64,000 nucleotides of DNA from Parapedobacter deserti (GTDB lineage Bacteria; Bacteroidota; Bacteroidia; Sphingobacteriales; Sphingobacteriaceae), in assembly GCF_042646065.1 (NCBI RefSeq), contig NZ_JBHRTA010000008.1, positions 339,006-403,005 on the forward strand. Direction: 5' to 3'. Within the stretch, counting starts at the first letter, position 1. Each line of letters begins with the position of its first letter. The position numbers and the translations under genes were made by a program. Under the pieces are notes generated by a model. The model saw only the letters and a program-made list of their open reading frames with translations. It was not told where the DNA came from and ran no database searches. This document shows positions 15,897 through 25,719 of the stretch, one piece after another.

Positions 15897-17540
15897 ATGC
15901 GGAAAACATTCATCTACGGTGCTGGCTTTGTTCTGGTCGGCGTTGCATTGCTCAGCATTTGGTGGCCTCCGATCCTCTGGAGCTTTTTGGTCATTGGTCC
16001 ACTCATCCTGTTAGGTGCATTTGACATGATCCAAACCAGACAGGCTATACGGCGCAACTTTCCGTTGTTCGGACGCCTAAGGTACCTGTTTGAAAGCATC
16101 CGGCCGGAAATACAGCAGTATTTTGTCGAAAGCGATACCACCGGGCGGCCATTCAGCCGGATGTTTCGCAGCGTGATCTATCAACGGTCCAAACGGGTGC
16201 TGGATACCACACCCTTCGGCACGCAACTCGATGTTTACGATAATAACTACGAGTGGTTGAGCCACAGCATCGCCGCCATCGACTATTTCAAGATAAACGA
16301 GCACCCGCGGGTAACAGTTGGCGGCCCTCAATGTACGCAGCCATATTCCAGCAGTGTCTTCAATATATCGGCGATGAGTTACGGCTCATTGAGTAAGAAT
16401 GCTGTGATGGCGCTGAATGAGGGGGCAAAGATGGGTGGCTTTTACCATAACACCGGCGAGGGAGGGCTTACCGACTATCACCTAGAGGGTGGTGGCGACG
16501 TCGTATGGCAGATCGGGACGGGATATTTCGGGTGCCGCCAACCGGACGGAAACTTTGATGCGGAGGCATTCGCTAAAAAAGCCAGCCATCCGCAAGTGCG
16601 AATGATCGAGATCAAACTGTCGCAGGGAGCCAAGCCCGGCCACGGAGGTATCCTGCCGGCGGTGAAGGTAACACCGGAAGTAGCGCGCATTCGCTCGGTA
16701 GAGGTTGCCAAGGAAGTCGACTCACCACCTTTTCACCGGGCGTTTTCTACTCCTATAGGCTTGTTGGAGTTTGTCATGCAGTTGCGCCAGTTGTCAGGTG
16801 GAAAGCCTGTAGGCTTCAAGCTTTGTATCGGGCATCGCAGCGAGTTTATAGCGATCTGCAAGGCCATGGTGGAGACAGAGATCTATCCGGATTTCATTGC
16901 GGTTGATGGTGGTGAAGGAGGAACCGGGGCTGCCCCGTTGGAGTTTTCCAACTCTGTGGGAATGCCCTTGCGAGACGCGTTGGCTTTTGTCTACGACTGC
17001 CTGACAGGCTTCGATCTGAAACGACACATCAAAATAATTGCTGCGGGGAAAATCGCCACAGGATTTGATTTGGTAAAGTACTTTGCGCTTGGCGCTGATA
17101 TTTGCACCAGTGCCCGGGGGATGATGATGGCGCTTGGGTGTATCCAAGCGCTGCAATGCCACGCCAATACCTGTCCAACAGGAGTGGCAACCCAAGATCC
17201 GGAACTGGTAAAAGGGTTGGTGGTAGCCGACAAACGGGCTCGCGTAGCCAACTTTCACCGTGAAACAGTGAAAAGCGCGGGCGAACTAATGGGCGCAGCG
17301 GGCATTAAACATCCGGACGATATTCATCGTGTGTACATTCACCGGCGGATATCACCCAACAAAGTGGAAACGTATTTAGACACCTATCCCTACATTCCCA
17401 CGGGAAGTCTGCGCCAAGCGCCCTGGCCCAAGTCGTTTGAGTTGCTGATGAAGATCAGCCGGCCCGATTCGTTTAAGCCGGATTTTTCACCGATTGACTT
17501 CGTAGAATATTCCTGGGCGAAAAAGCCCATGACAGGGTGA
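15897..17540 (+). CDS. FMN-binding glutamate-synthase-family protein
   Basis: 547 residues. Two hydrophobic segments at the N-terminus (about 5-22 and 24-42) anchor it in the membrane, followed by a TIM-barrel FMN domain like the central domain of glutamate synthase. Family features: SAMSYGSLSKNAVMALNEGA, the GGFYHNTGEGGLTDYHL loop, KLSQGAKPGHGGILP, AVDGGEGGTGAAPLEF, GKIATGFDLVKYFALGAD and a CHANTCPTGVATQDP Cys cluster for the Fe-S centre. It has no glutaminase domain, so it is not a complete GOGAT; the electron donor and substrate are unknown. The ATG at 15897 is used instead of the TTG two codons earlier. Confidence 0.88.
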   Translation: MRKTFIYGAGFVLVGVALLSIWWPPILWSFLVIGPLILLGAFDMIQTRQAIRRNFPLFGRLRYLFESIRPEIQQYFVESDTTGRPFSRMFRSVIYQRSKRVLDTTPFGTQLDVYDNNYEWLSHSIAAIDYFKINEHPRVTVGGPQCTQPYSSSVFNISAMSYGSLSKNAVMALNEGAKMGGFYHNTGEGGLTDYHLEGGGDVVWQIGTGYFGCRQPDGNFDAEAFAKKASHPQVRMIEIKLSQGAKPGHGGILPAVKVTPEVARIRSVEVAKEVDSPPFHRAFSTPIGLLEFVMQLRQLSGGKPVGFKLCIGHRSEFIAICKAMVETEIYPDFIAVDGGEGGTGAAPLEFSNSVGMPLRDALAFVYDCLTGFDLKRHIKIIAAGKIATGFDLVKYFALGADICTSARGMMMALGCIQALQCHANTCPTGVATQDPELVKGLVVADKRARVANFHRETVKSAGELMGAAGIKHPDDIHRVYIHRRISPNKVETYLDTYPYIPTGSLRQAPWPKSFELLMKISRPDSFKPDFSPIDFVEYSWAKKPMTG

Positions 17541-17564
17541 TGGATGCACCACCATCCATAATGC

Positions 17565-19172
17565 TTAGTATCCTACCCCGGTGCGCCTCGGCTGCCGGAT
17601 GACAGGCCATTGCTGCGGCTGCCCGTCCCTGCCCAAAGGCATGATTCGCTTTTCGCGATTAACCAGTTCCGGTTCTTCGCTTGCTTTATAGGCGAGGGTG
17701 GCAATAAGAATGACATTGTCCCTTAGGTCATCGAAGACGAGCTTATCATAAGTATCCAGATTCGTATGCCAGGTGATGGTGCCGTAGCCCCATGATAGTG
17801 AACTCATCATAAACGCCGGGATCCCTGCGGCGACGAAAGACGCGTGGTCCGATCCGCCGCTGCCGGGCGAGCCAGGGTAGTCGGTTCGAATGTCGCGTGT
17901 AATTTCGCGCGGAGCGGCAGCCATCCAACGACCCATGAAATCATATGCATGGATGAAACCCGAACCGTTGAGGTTGGCCACTCGTCCCGTACCGTTATCC
18001 TGATTGAATACCGCCTGCGTCTTTTCGACGATCTCCGGATGGTCTAAGACAAACGCTCGGGAGCCGTTCAGCCCTTGCTCTTCACTCCCCCAAAGGCCAA
18101 CTAATATGGTGCGCTTGGGATTCGGGTATAATTTTTTAAGAATGCGTGCAACTTCCATCATGGTAATCGTTCCTGTGCCATTATCGGTGGCACCTGATCC
18201 GCCTTCCCAAGAATCGAGATGCGCAGAGAGAATTACATACTCATCCGGCTTTTCCGTTCCCCTGATTTCCGCGATCGTATTGAAGGTCGGTACCGTACCC
18301 AAATCTTTGGAGTCCGTCTCCACCTTAATGCGTGGCTTCAATCCGTTCTCCGCAAGCCGGTAGAGCATTCCGTAGTCTTCCAGTGAAATGTCAAGCGTGG
18401 GGACCTTCGTTGTACGCGCTCCGAAGATCTTGTTAGAGCCGAACTCGCGTGACCAATAGCATTCGAGAATTCCTGCAGCGCCTGCATCTTCCAATATCCG
18501 CGGCAAGGAGCGCGCCGAAACGCCTGTGGCTTGGATTTTTTCATTCCACACACTCGTCAATGAGTCGCGTTCTTTTTTCATTTTTTCGAATGATTCGGGA
18601 CGCGCATATTCTTCCCAGTTGTAATCAGGGCGCCCCGTAGGTTGGGGCATCGAAACCAGTACGTACTTGCCCTTTACATTGGGCAGCCATGCCTGAAAGG
18701 CCACTGAATCTTGCACGTCAGGCAAGGTGATGACTTCGCCTTCAACGGCTTTTCCTCCGGTGGTCGGACTCCAAGCCAGTTGGGTTCCTGCCAAGGTTTT
18801 CATACGGGGGTGCACCATGTCGATATGGGAGATGCCGCGCTCCCATCCACGCCACTCGCCGAACTCGTCATTCCGCGCTTCAATACCCCACTCCTTGTAT
18901 TTGGCAACGGCCCAATCGTGGGCATGCTCCATTTGTGGTGTGCCGACGAGCCGGGGGCCTACTACGTCCAGCAATTCATGGGCAAGCTGCTTCAGTTGCG
19001 AGTGCTCGCTGGCTTCTTTCACGATTTGTTCAACGATCGGCTCCAGCTTCTGCTCCTGCACCATCCATTGGGGCTGGGCGTTTACAAGCGTCAGGCTTAC
19101 TGCGAATACAAAAATCAAGGCTAAGCATTTGGCCTTACCGTGTGAGCTAAGTAAAACGTTCATGTGTTTCAT
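17565..19172 (-). CDS. Secreted M28-family zinc aminopeptidase
   Basis: 535 residues; a second Met three codons in is an equally good start. Signal peptide ends near LTLVNAQ. A PA (protease-associated) insert occupies roughly residues 130-290. The M28 core shows its co-catalytic zinc ligands in order: ILSAHLDSWEGGSGATDNGT (His and Asp), WGSEEQGLNGSRAF (catalytic Glu and Glu ligand), NQDNGTG (Asp) and GGSDHASFVAAGIPAF (His). Such enzymes remove N-terminal residues from peptides in the periplasm or outside the cell. It is convergent with the glutamate-synthase-like gene, 24 bp away. Confidence 0.9.
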   Translation of the reverse strand: MKHMNVLLSSHGKAKCLALIFVFAVSLTLVNAQPQWMVQEQKLEPIVEQIVKEASEHSQLKQLAHELLDVVGPRLVGTPQMEHAHDWAVAKYKEWGIEARNDEFGEWRGWERGISHIDMVHPRMKTLAGTQLAWSPTTGGKAVEGEVITLPDVQDSVAFQAWLPNVKGKYVLVSMPQPTGRPDYNWEEYARPESFEKMKKERDSLTSVWNEKIQATGVSARSLPRILEDAGAAGILECYWSREFGSNKIFGARTTKVPTLDISLEDYGMLYRLAENGLKPRIKVETDSKDLGTVPTFNTIAEIRGTEKPDEYVILSAHLDSWEGGSGATDNGTGTITMMEVARILKKLYPNPKRTILVGLWGSEEQGLNGSRAFVLDHPEIVEKTQAVFNQDNGTGRVANLNGSGFIHAYDFMGRWMAAAPREITRDIRTDYPGSPGSGGSDHASFVAAGIPAFMMSSLSWGYGTITWHTNLDTYDKLVFDDLRDNVILIATLAYKASEEPELVNREKRIMPLGRDGQPQQWPVIRQPRRTGVGY

Positions 19173-19348
19173 TTTTGGTTAAATAAGCAAGTTAAAAGAA
19201 CCAACCGAAGTAGCCCTATCCAATAGGGTGCTCAAGCTACCTGCAGTAAGCAGGCGAAATTCATTGCTAAAAAGCAGACGATTCTAGTAAAAAATGCTGA
19301 GAAAAACGATTGTGTGGCAGAAATTTTACGTATCGGAAGAGGAGATAG

Positions 19349-19568
19349 ATCAAGCCGGACCGGCGAGCGCGCTATTTCGGCCATGTGGCAGGCGGCTATG
19401 GCAGTACGGACCGGTATACGACCGGTGGCAAACTCAATTTCTTCGGCGGAGACCGCCGGCTTCACTTACGCTGTCGCAAACAATGTGAACCAGCAGGGCT
19501 TCGGCATGGCTGATATCGGTGGCCGCGGCGGAGGAGGCATGGCAACTATTTTTATTGGCGTGTATTCG
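19349..19568 (+). pseudogene. Frameshifted remnant of a TonB-dependent receptor
   Basis: Plus-strand translation from 19349 gives IKPDRRARYFGHVAGGYGST, then DRYTTGGKLNFFGGDRRLH. From about 19470 the similarity continues one frame over as NNVNQQGFGMADIGGRGGGG and ends near 19568. This aligns by eye with KPDSRRGLFGKSSAGYGNDE, RYMVGASVNAF and LTNNINAVDY of the intact receptor on the opposite strand next door, and with the DDRY...NNxNQQxF...GGGG pattern of that family. No start, no plug and no barrel remain. It is a decayed fragment of a second family member, in opposite orientation. Confidence 0.7.
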
Positions 19569-22301
19569 TTAGTTGTGCAACTTGTCATAATCATCCATCG
19601 TTGTTCCCCGCGAAAAATACCGCAAATCATACGTAAAACTCAACATGAAATAGCGCTGCAACACGTTCGACTGCGAATCCTGTATATATGTTTCCGTGAT
19701 ATTGCGCTGAATGTTGTTGTTCTGCCCGAACAGGTCGTAGACATTTACACTGATTTCGGCACGTTCGCTTCTGAGTAATTTTTTGCCGATTGCCATGTTC
19801 ACCAAAAAAATGCTGTTGTCATATCCTTCAGACAACCCGGTATTGAGCTGATGGTCGATATTCAGCCGGTAGACTAGGTTCTCCCAAAGAATCCAATTGT
19901 AATTGATGCGAGTCGTCTGGTTAAAAAAGTTGTTGTTGAGTGCCGGGCGTAGTGAGTTTTGGACTGTGTTGTAGGACGATCGCGTCCAGACGTTGAAATC
20001 GATGCGGTCACTGATGTTGCTGCTCAGCGAGACGCCCCCACTATAGCGCGTGGTATTGACTGCATTGACCTGGTCATTAATCATTCCGGGGCTATGGGTG
20101 TACCGAATGCCACCGTGAAAATTAAAATTGGAAGGGACTATGCGTACGGGTAAACCGTAGTGGAAAAACGAACGCAGGTGCCAGTACCCGTCCAGGTTAA
20201 CCGGGCGGGTGAGCTGTGATCCCCGCTCCAGTATGATTCCTTGGGCCAATTCAATTGGCTCCTCGGCGACGGTCGTATTCGTGACAACATTGTTGGAGGT
20301 TACCGTAGAATGTATCATTGCAAAGAAGCTGCGCTCCGTTTGCGGGTTGTAGCTGCGGTAGCGCAGGTTGAAGCGGTTGCTATACGATTGGTCGAGGTTA
20401 GGGTTCCCTGTTCGGAGGTGCAGTGGGTTCGAGTTGTCGATGACGGCTTGCAGGTCGCCGACGCTCGGCGCATTCGTACGTGCGTCGTAATCAAACTCTA
20501 GGTTTTTTGAGGCCGAGAACTGGTAGTCGAGCCGCACTGAGGGCAATATGCTCCGGAAAGTCCGATGCAGCGCAAAGATACTGGGAAACTCTTGATTGTT
20601 TTTCAGCTGTGCATGCTGAAATTCTGCTTCTACCTGAACGCGGAGTTTTTCCATCCGATATTGATAACCGATTTCAGCTTCCTGCGTGAGGTACCTGCTG
20701 TCGAAGGTGTTGCTAAGCGCTGTGTCGAGCCGTATGCGGTTTCCCGGGCCGTCTATGTCATACGTCAGTTGATCAGAGTCGTTGTGCCGGTTGCCGATTT
20801 CATACTCAAGTTCAATGATGCCACGCTTGCCGATCGGCTCAGTATACGAGGCGCTGGCTTCCCAATCAAATCCCTTGCGTGTACGCACAATCTGCTGGTT
20901 AATGGTCTCAATACGTTCTGCTGGATCGAAGAATATATTCTCCGCTTGCCGGGTGGCGTCATCGTTGTTTCTATGATCGCCGGTTTCCAAACCAAGTCGC
21001 AGGCTTCGGCCGGCTTTGGCAAAGCGTCGGCTATAGTGCAGTCGGCTATTGAAGTCAATATCGGAGTTATCCGCCTGCCTGCTGTTTTCCGTTTGGTTCA
21101 TGGGGCCGCTATCAGCAAAAGTATTTCCCTTGAAAAAACTGTTTTCTTTATCTCGTTGAGCTGAAAAGTCAGGCCGGAACAGGATATGGTTATTGCTGTC
21201 GATTTGATATTCGAGCCGCATGTTAAATCGGTGGTCGGTGTTCCGGCGGGTGTTGGAGTTCGACTCCGTATAGCGCTGCCCGTCATCGGTTGGAAGCACA
21301 TACTCGCGCAGCAACGAAGCTTCACCAAAATTTTTCCGGTGGTTAAACAGGTAGCTCGTGTTAATTTCAACTTTTTCCCCCCAAGTGTCCGTATAATTTA
21401 ACCCGATTCGGTTTGTAGTGATAATGCCATTTTGTGGGCGGGTCTCTCCCTGGCTATTAGGAGCAGCTGAATAGTCGACCGCGTTGATGTTGTTTGTCAG
21501 CCCCGTTATGGTGAGCCGCTGGTTCTCGTTAAAAGCATTTACGCTGGCCCCCACCATGTAGCGTTCGTCATTGCCGTATCCAGCTGAAGATTTACCGAAA
21601 AGACCTCTCCGGCTATCCGGTTTAGTAATGATGTTGATGGTTTTCAGCCGCTCGCCGTCATCAAAGCCGCTTAGCTCGGCCTTATCGCTTAATTTGTCAA
21701 ATACCTCAATGCGCTGGACGACCTCCGCGGGCAGATTCTGCAGGGCAGCTTTTACGTCCGTACCGAAAAACGGCTTGCCGTCAACCAAAATCTGTGCAAT
21801 ATTTTCGCCTTGAGCTTGCAGGTTGCCGTCTTCGGCGCCCATACCTGGCATCTTTTCAATAAGGTTTTGGGCAGAGGCGTCTTTCATGGTCTGGAACGCT
21901 GCCGCATTGAAATGAATGGTGTCACCCCGTTGTCCACCTACAGGAGGACGACCGATAATGGTTATTTCGTCGAGTAGCCGTGCGCCTTCCCGGAGGGGCA
22001 GTGTGCCTATGTTCAAATCGCTGTCCACTTCTATGGCTTTATCCAGCTTTTCATAACCTAGATACTGTACGCGTAGCAGATAGTTTCCAGCATCCACCTC
22101 TTCGAAGTCAAATGTGCCATCAGCGTTGGTTACAGTCTCTTGGGTGACCGTTGAATCCGGCACGGTCAGTAATGAAACCGTAACGTTTGGAAACGGAATA
22201 TTGTCGCTGGCGCTGCGCACCATACCCTTGACTTTATATTGTTGAGCAATGGTTGACTGAATACATAGCAATGAGAGCACCGCATAAAGTAAGTATTTCA
22301 T
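19569..22301 (-). CDS. TonB-dependent receptor (outer-membrane beta-barrel family, carboxypeptidase-regulatory N-terminus)
   Basis: 910 residues. Signal peptide MKYLLYAVLSLLCIQSTIAQ; carboxypeptidase-regulatory-like domain (about 22-115); plug region with KMPGMGAEDGNLQAQGENIA, QILVDGKPFFGTDV, LPAEVVQRIEVFDKLSDKAE and SGFDDGERLKTINIITKPD, the hallmark of this non-SusC family; then a large barrel. The C-terminus is FTYDLRYFSRGTTMDDYDKL followed by HN. These receptors occur singly in Bacteroidota, often followed by a GLPGLI-type gene, which is absent here; instead the downstream side holds a remnant of a related receptor. Substrate unknown; no regulator is adjacent. Confidence 0.88.
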   Translation of the reverse strand: MKYLLYAVLSLLCIQSTIAQQYKVKGMVRSASDNIPFPNVTVSLLTVPDSTVTQETVTNADGTFDFEEVDAGNYLLRVQYLGYEKLDKAIEVDSDLNIGTLPLREGARLLDEITIIGRPPVGGQRGDTIHFNAAAFQTMKDASAQNLIEKMPGMGAEDGNLQAQGENIAQILVDGKPFFGTDVKAALQNLPAEVVQRIEVFDKLSDKAELSGFDDGERLKTINIITKPDSRRGLFGKSSAGYGNDERYMVGASVNAFNENQRLTITGLTNNINAVDYSAAPNSQGETRPQNGIITTNRIGLNYTDTWGEKVEINTSYLFNHRKNFGEASLLREYVLPTDDGQRYTESNSNTRRNTDHRFNMRLEYQIDSNNHILFRPDFSAQRDKENSFFKGNTFADSGPMNQTENSRQADNSDIDFNSRLHYSRRFAKAGRSLRLGLETGDHRNNDDATRQAENIFFDPAERIETINQQIVRTRKGFDWEASASYTEPIGKRGIIELEYEIGNRHNDSDQLTYDIDGPGNRIRLDTALSNTFDSRYLTQEAEIGYQYRMEKLRVQVEAEFQHAQLKNNQEFPSIFALHRTFRSILPSVRLDYQFSASKNLEFDYDARTNAPSVGDLQAVIDNSNPLHLRTGNPNLDQSYSNRFNLRYRSYNPQTERSFFAMIHSTVTSNNVVTNTTVAEEPIELAQGIILERGSQLTRPVNLDGYWHLRSFFHYGLPVRIVPSNFNFHGGIRYTHSPGMINDQVNAVNTTRYSGGVSLSSNISDRIDFNVWTRSSYNTVQNSLRPALNNNFFNQTTRINYNWILWENLVYRLNIDHQLNTGLSEGYDNSIFLVNMAIGKKLLRSERAEISVNVYDLFGQNNNIQRNITETYIQDSQSNVLQRYFMLSFTYDLRYFSRGTTMDDYDKLHN

Positions 22302-22446
22302 TTAAGAACGTATGTTGTAGTATCTGCTTTGGCCGCACAAATATCAGACCGCCATTAGCGTCATACGTCGGTGAACCAGCGTTGTCACATGTTCGTTATG
22401 TAAAATAAATGTTAAGTTGAACGAAACAAGCGATGGTGCAGTACCG

Positions 22447-23187
22447 CTAAAAAGCGATTTCCGCGTGGCTGGCTTCAGCTCCTTCCATAAGCCCTTCCTC
22501 TTCGGTTGGCTCCCGGTCGTCATCGCGTATCGAGTGCTCGTCAGAAATGTCGGCAACCCATTCCACGATATCGTCTGGAGAAGGATAAAGGTTCGCAATG
22601 CGATCTTTGTATATTTGCGGAAGTTCTGGATGGTTCAAGATAAAAGATTTCGTAGCGATAATGTACTCGCCCAATCCGTGATTCATCGCAAACGAGTCGG
22701 CGCGGTATTCTGCGCTTTGTATGAATGGACGAGATAGCCAATATGACAGACCGAAGCCAATCAGATTCCACGTACTACGTGTTTCATAGTCCATGATATG
22801 TCCGAGTTCGTGGGCTAACCATCCAATCATGACGCTGTCTGGGATATGCTGTCTGGGATCGTTGTGGTGCCCCAGCTTAAAGGCCGGATTAATCAATATT
22901 TCATAGCCTCGCTTATTACGACTTTTGAATAATGTGCCAGTAATGGGCCGGGCTGCCATCACCGTACGTTTAAGCTTACTGGTAAAAACAAACCTGATTG
23001 AGGTTTCCTCGAGCTCGGGATAATGGGATAATGCCACCAAGGCCGTTTTTTCGATAGCCGCCGGAATGATTTTATTCGTATGATTGTTAGGCGAATTTTC
23101 GCGGATGGAATCGGGTTGCAAAAGATGTGAAAACGTTAACGCAATAAGTAACAGCATAATATAAGCATGAAGTGACTGGGAAACCAA
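22447..23187 (-). CDS. Zinc metalloprotease-like protein (HExxH)
   Basis: 246 residues. An N-terminal hydrophobic segment (about residues 8-22; a Met at residue 11 is an alternative start) suggests export. The gluzincin motif HELGH sits in WLAHELGHIMDYETRSTW, and AEYRADSFAMNHGL downstream supplies the third zinc ligand Glu, as in M48-type peptidases. Only one hydrophobic region follows the motif (LIGFGLSYWL), so it is not a polytopic HtpX. The C-terminal 40 residues are very acidic. Substrate unknown. It diverges from sufS. Confidence 0.78.
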   Translation of the reverse strand: MVSQSLHAYIMLLLIALTFSHLLQPDSIRENSPNNHTNKIIPAAIEKTALVALSHYPELEETSIRFVFTSKLKRTVMAARPITGTLFKSRNKRGYEILINPAFKLGHHNDPRQHIPDSVMIGWLAHELGHIMDYETRSTWNLIGFGLSYWLSRPFIQSAEYRADSFAMNHGLGEYIIATKSFILNHPELPQIYKDRIANLYPSPDDIVEWVADISDEHSIRDDDREPTEEEGLMEGAEASHAEIAF

Positions 23188-23323
23188 ATCGTAAGGACGT
23201 ACCCTGGCTTACAAACTTAACCAAAATTTCCGCTTTTCGCAAATGTGGGCTTTTATCTGGCTCCTCCAAAGTAAGGTGATACGCAACAGCAAGATAAAAA
23301 AAATACTCGTACCTTTGTATTCT

Positions 23324-24565
23324 ATGGAACGGATAGCAGTATTGGAGCGGTTTGACGTTGATCGGGTCAGGAAAGACTTTCCGATCCTCACCCGTACGGT
23401 CAATGGAAAGCCTTTGGTATACCTTGACAACGGCGCTACGACGCAGAAACCGCAGCAGGTGATCGATGCCATTGTAGACTATTATACCCAATTGAACAGC
23501 AATGTACACCGAGGTGTTCACCATCTTAGCCAATTGGCCACAGATGCTTTTGAGGTAACGCGTCGAAAGCTGCGGCCTTTTCTCAACGCAGCCTACGAAC
23601 ACGAAATAATTTTTACCAAAGGCACCACCGAAGCCATCAACTTAGTGGCCAGCTGTTATGGCAAGGCTTTTGTCAACGCCGGGGATGAAATTGTTATTTC
23701 TGCTATGGAACACCATTCCAACATCGTGCCTTGGCAGATGCTTTGCGAAGAACAGGGTGCCATACTGAAAGTGATTCCGATCAATGAAGCCGGCGAATTG
23801 GATATGGATGTTTATCAAGCTACGGTCGGCAGTCGCACCAAGATGGTAGCCATCACCTACGTATCCAATGCGCTTGGAACAATAAATCCGGTAAAGGAAA
23901 TCATTGATGTAGCGCATGCAGCCGGGGCACCCGTATTACTTGATGCCGCCCAGGCGGTGCAGCATCTACCGGTGGATGTGCAGGCGCTGGATGTAGATTT
24001 CCTAGCATTTTCTGGGCATAAAGTATATGGTCCTACCGGTATCGGCGTTTTATATGGAAAGGAGAAATGGCTCAATGCGATGCCGCCCTATCAAGGCGGT
24101 GGAGAGATGATTAAGGAAGTATCATTTGCCCAAACAACGTACAACGAATTGCCATTTAAATACGAGGCCGGTACACCCAATATTGAAGCTGGTGTCTGTC
24201 TGGCGCATGCGGTTGACTACCTCACCGCGATAGGACTGGACCAGATAGCGCGTCATGAGCAAGAACTACTGGACTACGCTACCGAGCGTTTGCTCAGTAT
24301 TCCGGGAATCCGCATCGTCGGCACAGCTAAGCAAAAATCGAGCGTTGTATCTTTCCTGCTTGGTGGAGTACATCCCTATGACGTAGGGGTTATCCTCGAC
24401 AAGTTAGGCATAGCCGTACGCACGGGTCATCATTGTACACAGCCGCTCATGGACCGGTATGGCATCCCCGGCACTGTGCGCGCATCAATTGCAATGTACA
24501 ACACCAAAGAAGACATTGATGCGCTGGTAGCTGGCGTGGAGCGGGCCGCAGCCATGTTGCTGTAG
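23324..24565 (+). CDS. sufS: Cysteine desulfurase SufS
   Basis: A PLP-dependent class II cysteine desulfurase of 413 residues that takes sulfur from cysteine for Fe-S cluster assembly. FSGHKVYGPTG contains the PLP-binding Lys, EHHSN and DAAQAVQHLP contact the cofactor, and RTGHHCTQPLM contains the active-site Cys that carries the persulfide. The start is the ATG at 23324 (MERIAVLERFDVDRVRKDFP); the longer frame to 23243 is not typical. A TACCTTTG box at 23310-23317 resembles a -7 element but lies too close to the start to be certain. sufE follows 42 bp downstream. Other suf genes are not in the window. Confidence 0.93.
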   Translation: MERIAVLERFDVDRVRKDFPILTRTVNGKPLVYLDNGATTQKPQQVIDAIVDYYTQLNSNVHRGVHHLSQLATDAFEVTRRKLRPFLNAAYEHEIIFTKGTTEAINLVASCYGKAFVNAGDEIVISAMEHHSNIVPWQMLCEEQGAILKVIPINEAGELDMDVYQATVGSRTKMVAITYVSNALGTINPVKEIIDVAHAAGAPVLLDAAQAVQHLPVDVQALDVDFLAFSGHKVYGPTGIGVLYGKEKWLNAMPPYQGGGEMIKEVSFAQTTYNELPFKYEAGTPNIEAGVCLAHAVDYLTAIGLDQIARHEQELLDYATERLLSIPGIRIVGTAKQKSSVVSFLLGGVHPYDVGVILDKLGIAVRTGHHCTQPLMDRYGIPGTVRASIAMYNTKEDIDALVAGVERAAAMLL

Positions 24566-24607
24566 CAGCTAAACAAGGTCCGGCATCTCAACTATCATAT
24601 TTTTCTT

Positions 24608-25024
24608 ATGACCATAAACGAAAAACAGGACGAGCTGATAGATGATTTTGCATTCTTTGACGATTGGATGGCGAAGTACGAATACATCATCCAACTTGGA
24701 AAAGATTTGCCGCTGATAGACGACCAATATAAAAAAGATGAATACCTCATTAAGGGCTGTCAATCCAAAGTTTGGCTGCATGCCGATCATTTGGACGGCA
24801 AGGTAGTGTTTTCAGCGGATAGCGATGCAATCATTACGAAAGGACTGGTCGCGTTGATGGTGAGGGTGTTGTCGAATCACACTCCTGAAGAGATAGCCAA
24901 TAGCGAGCTCTATTTTATTGACCAAATAGGTCTAAAAGAACACCTTTCACCTACGAGGGCCAATGGGTTATTATCGATGGTCAAGCAGATGAAACTCTAT
25001 GCGTTGGCGCTGAGTTCAACTTGA
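24608..25024 (+). CDS. sufE: Sulfur acceptor protein SufE
   Basis: 138 residues. SufE accepts the persulfide sulfur from SufS and stimulates its activity. The acceptor Cys is in IKGCQSKVW (Cys near residue 51), inside the family's standard context LIKGCQSKVWLHADHLDGKV. Further family features are the N-terminal helical region FAFFDDWMAKYEYIIQLGKD and the C-terminal LSPTRANGLLSMVKQM. It lies directly downstream of sufS on the same strand, so co-transcription and partnership are expected. The ECF sigma gene begins 30 bp later, which raises the question of read-through into the next locus. Confidence 0.94.
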   Translation: MTINEKQDELIDDFAFFDDWMAKYEYIIQLGKDLPLIDDQYKKDEYLIKGCQSKVWLHADHLDGKVVFSADSDAIITKGLVALMVRVLSNHTPEEIANSELYFIDQIGLKEHLSPTRANGLLSMVKQMKLYALALSST

Positions 25025-25054
25025 TACGGTAGCAAACTAAAAAGGCCGTCACCG

Positions 25055-25633
25055 ATGCATCCTGATTCCGATGATTCTGAATTAATACGGCGATTGCAGG
25101 AAGGCAACGAAGAAGCTTTCAGGTACATCTACGATGCCTTTGGCAAAAGGCTATTCTATTTCGCGCGTAGCTTAAACCTAAATACCGAAGACGCACAGGA
25201 AATTGTGCAGGAGACGTTTATACGGCTATGGGAATCCCGTCATCGAGCAGATGCAAAGCAGTCTCTCAGTGCTTACGTATTTTCCATTGCACGCAACCTC
25301 ATCTACAACCAAATGAAGAAATGGGCGGTAAGACAGCGGTATCTTACCAACGTGTTGCAAGGGGATGAGTCGGTTAGCGAAATACGCGACAGCGAGCTTG
25401 GGTCGCTCATAAACCAAGCAATGGAAGAAATGCCTGAAAAACGGCGCGAAGTTTTCCGGATGAGCCGATTTGAAGGCTACCTCAACCAACGGATAGCTGA
25501 TGAACTGGGTATTTCCAAAAGTACCGTGGAAAACCATCTCAATAAAGCTTTGAAACATATGAAAAAGCGATTAGCACAGTTTGGTTATGGGGCTGGCATA
25601 GCGTTATGCTTCTATTTTTTTGAAAATTTTTGA
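25055..25633 (+). CDS. ECF sigma factor (FecI-like)
   Basis: 192 residues, with the two-domain layout of ECF sigma factors. Region 2: EAFRYIYDAFGKRLFYFARS and AQEIVQETFIRLWESRHRAD. Region 4: MPEKRREVFRMSRFEGYLNQ with HTH RIADELGISKSTVENHLNKA. The hydrophobic C-terminal tail (GAGIALCFYFFENF) is frequent in Bacteroidota members of this group. The following gene is a FecR anti-sigma factor, then a SusC/SusD pair, so the expected circuit is substrate binding at the receptor, signal through FecR, and release of this sigma factor to transcribe the locus. That circuit is known for the family and inferred here. Confidence 0.9.
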   Translation: MHPDSDDSELIRRLQEGNEEAFRYIYDAFGKRLFYFARSLNLNTEDAQEIVQETFIRLWESRHRADAKQSLSAYVFSIARNLIYNQMKKWAVRQRYLTNVLQGDESVSEIRDSELGSLINQAMEEMPEKRREVFRMSRFEGYLNQRIADELGISKSTVENHLNKALKHMKKRLAQFGYGAGIALCFYFFENF

Positions 25634-25719
25634 AAAAAAACAAAAACAGAGTAGGTGCGATGGGTAAGCTAGTTGTATATCGTATTAAATACTGCTCTGA
25701 TATAAACTTTATATGAATT

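Noticed and set aside
17541..17564. Short inverted repeat TGGATG/CATCCA between convergent genes
   Set aside because: Only 6 bp with no T run on either strand; too weak to call a terminator.
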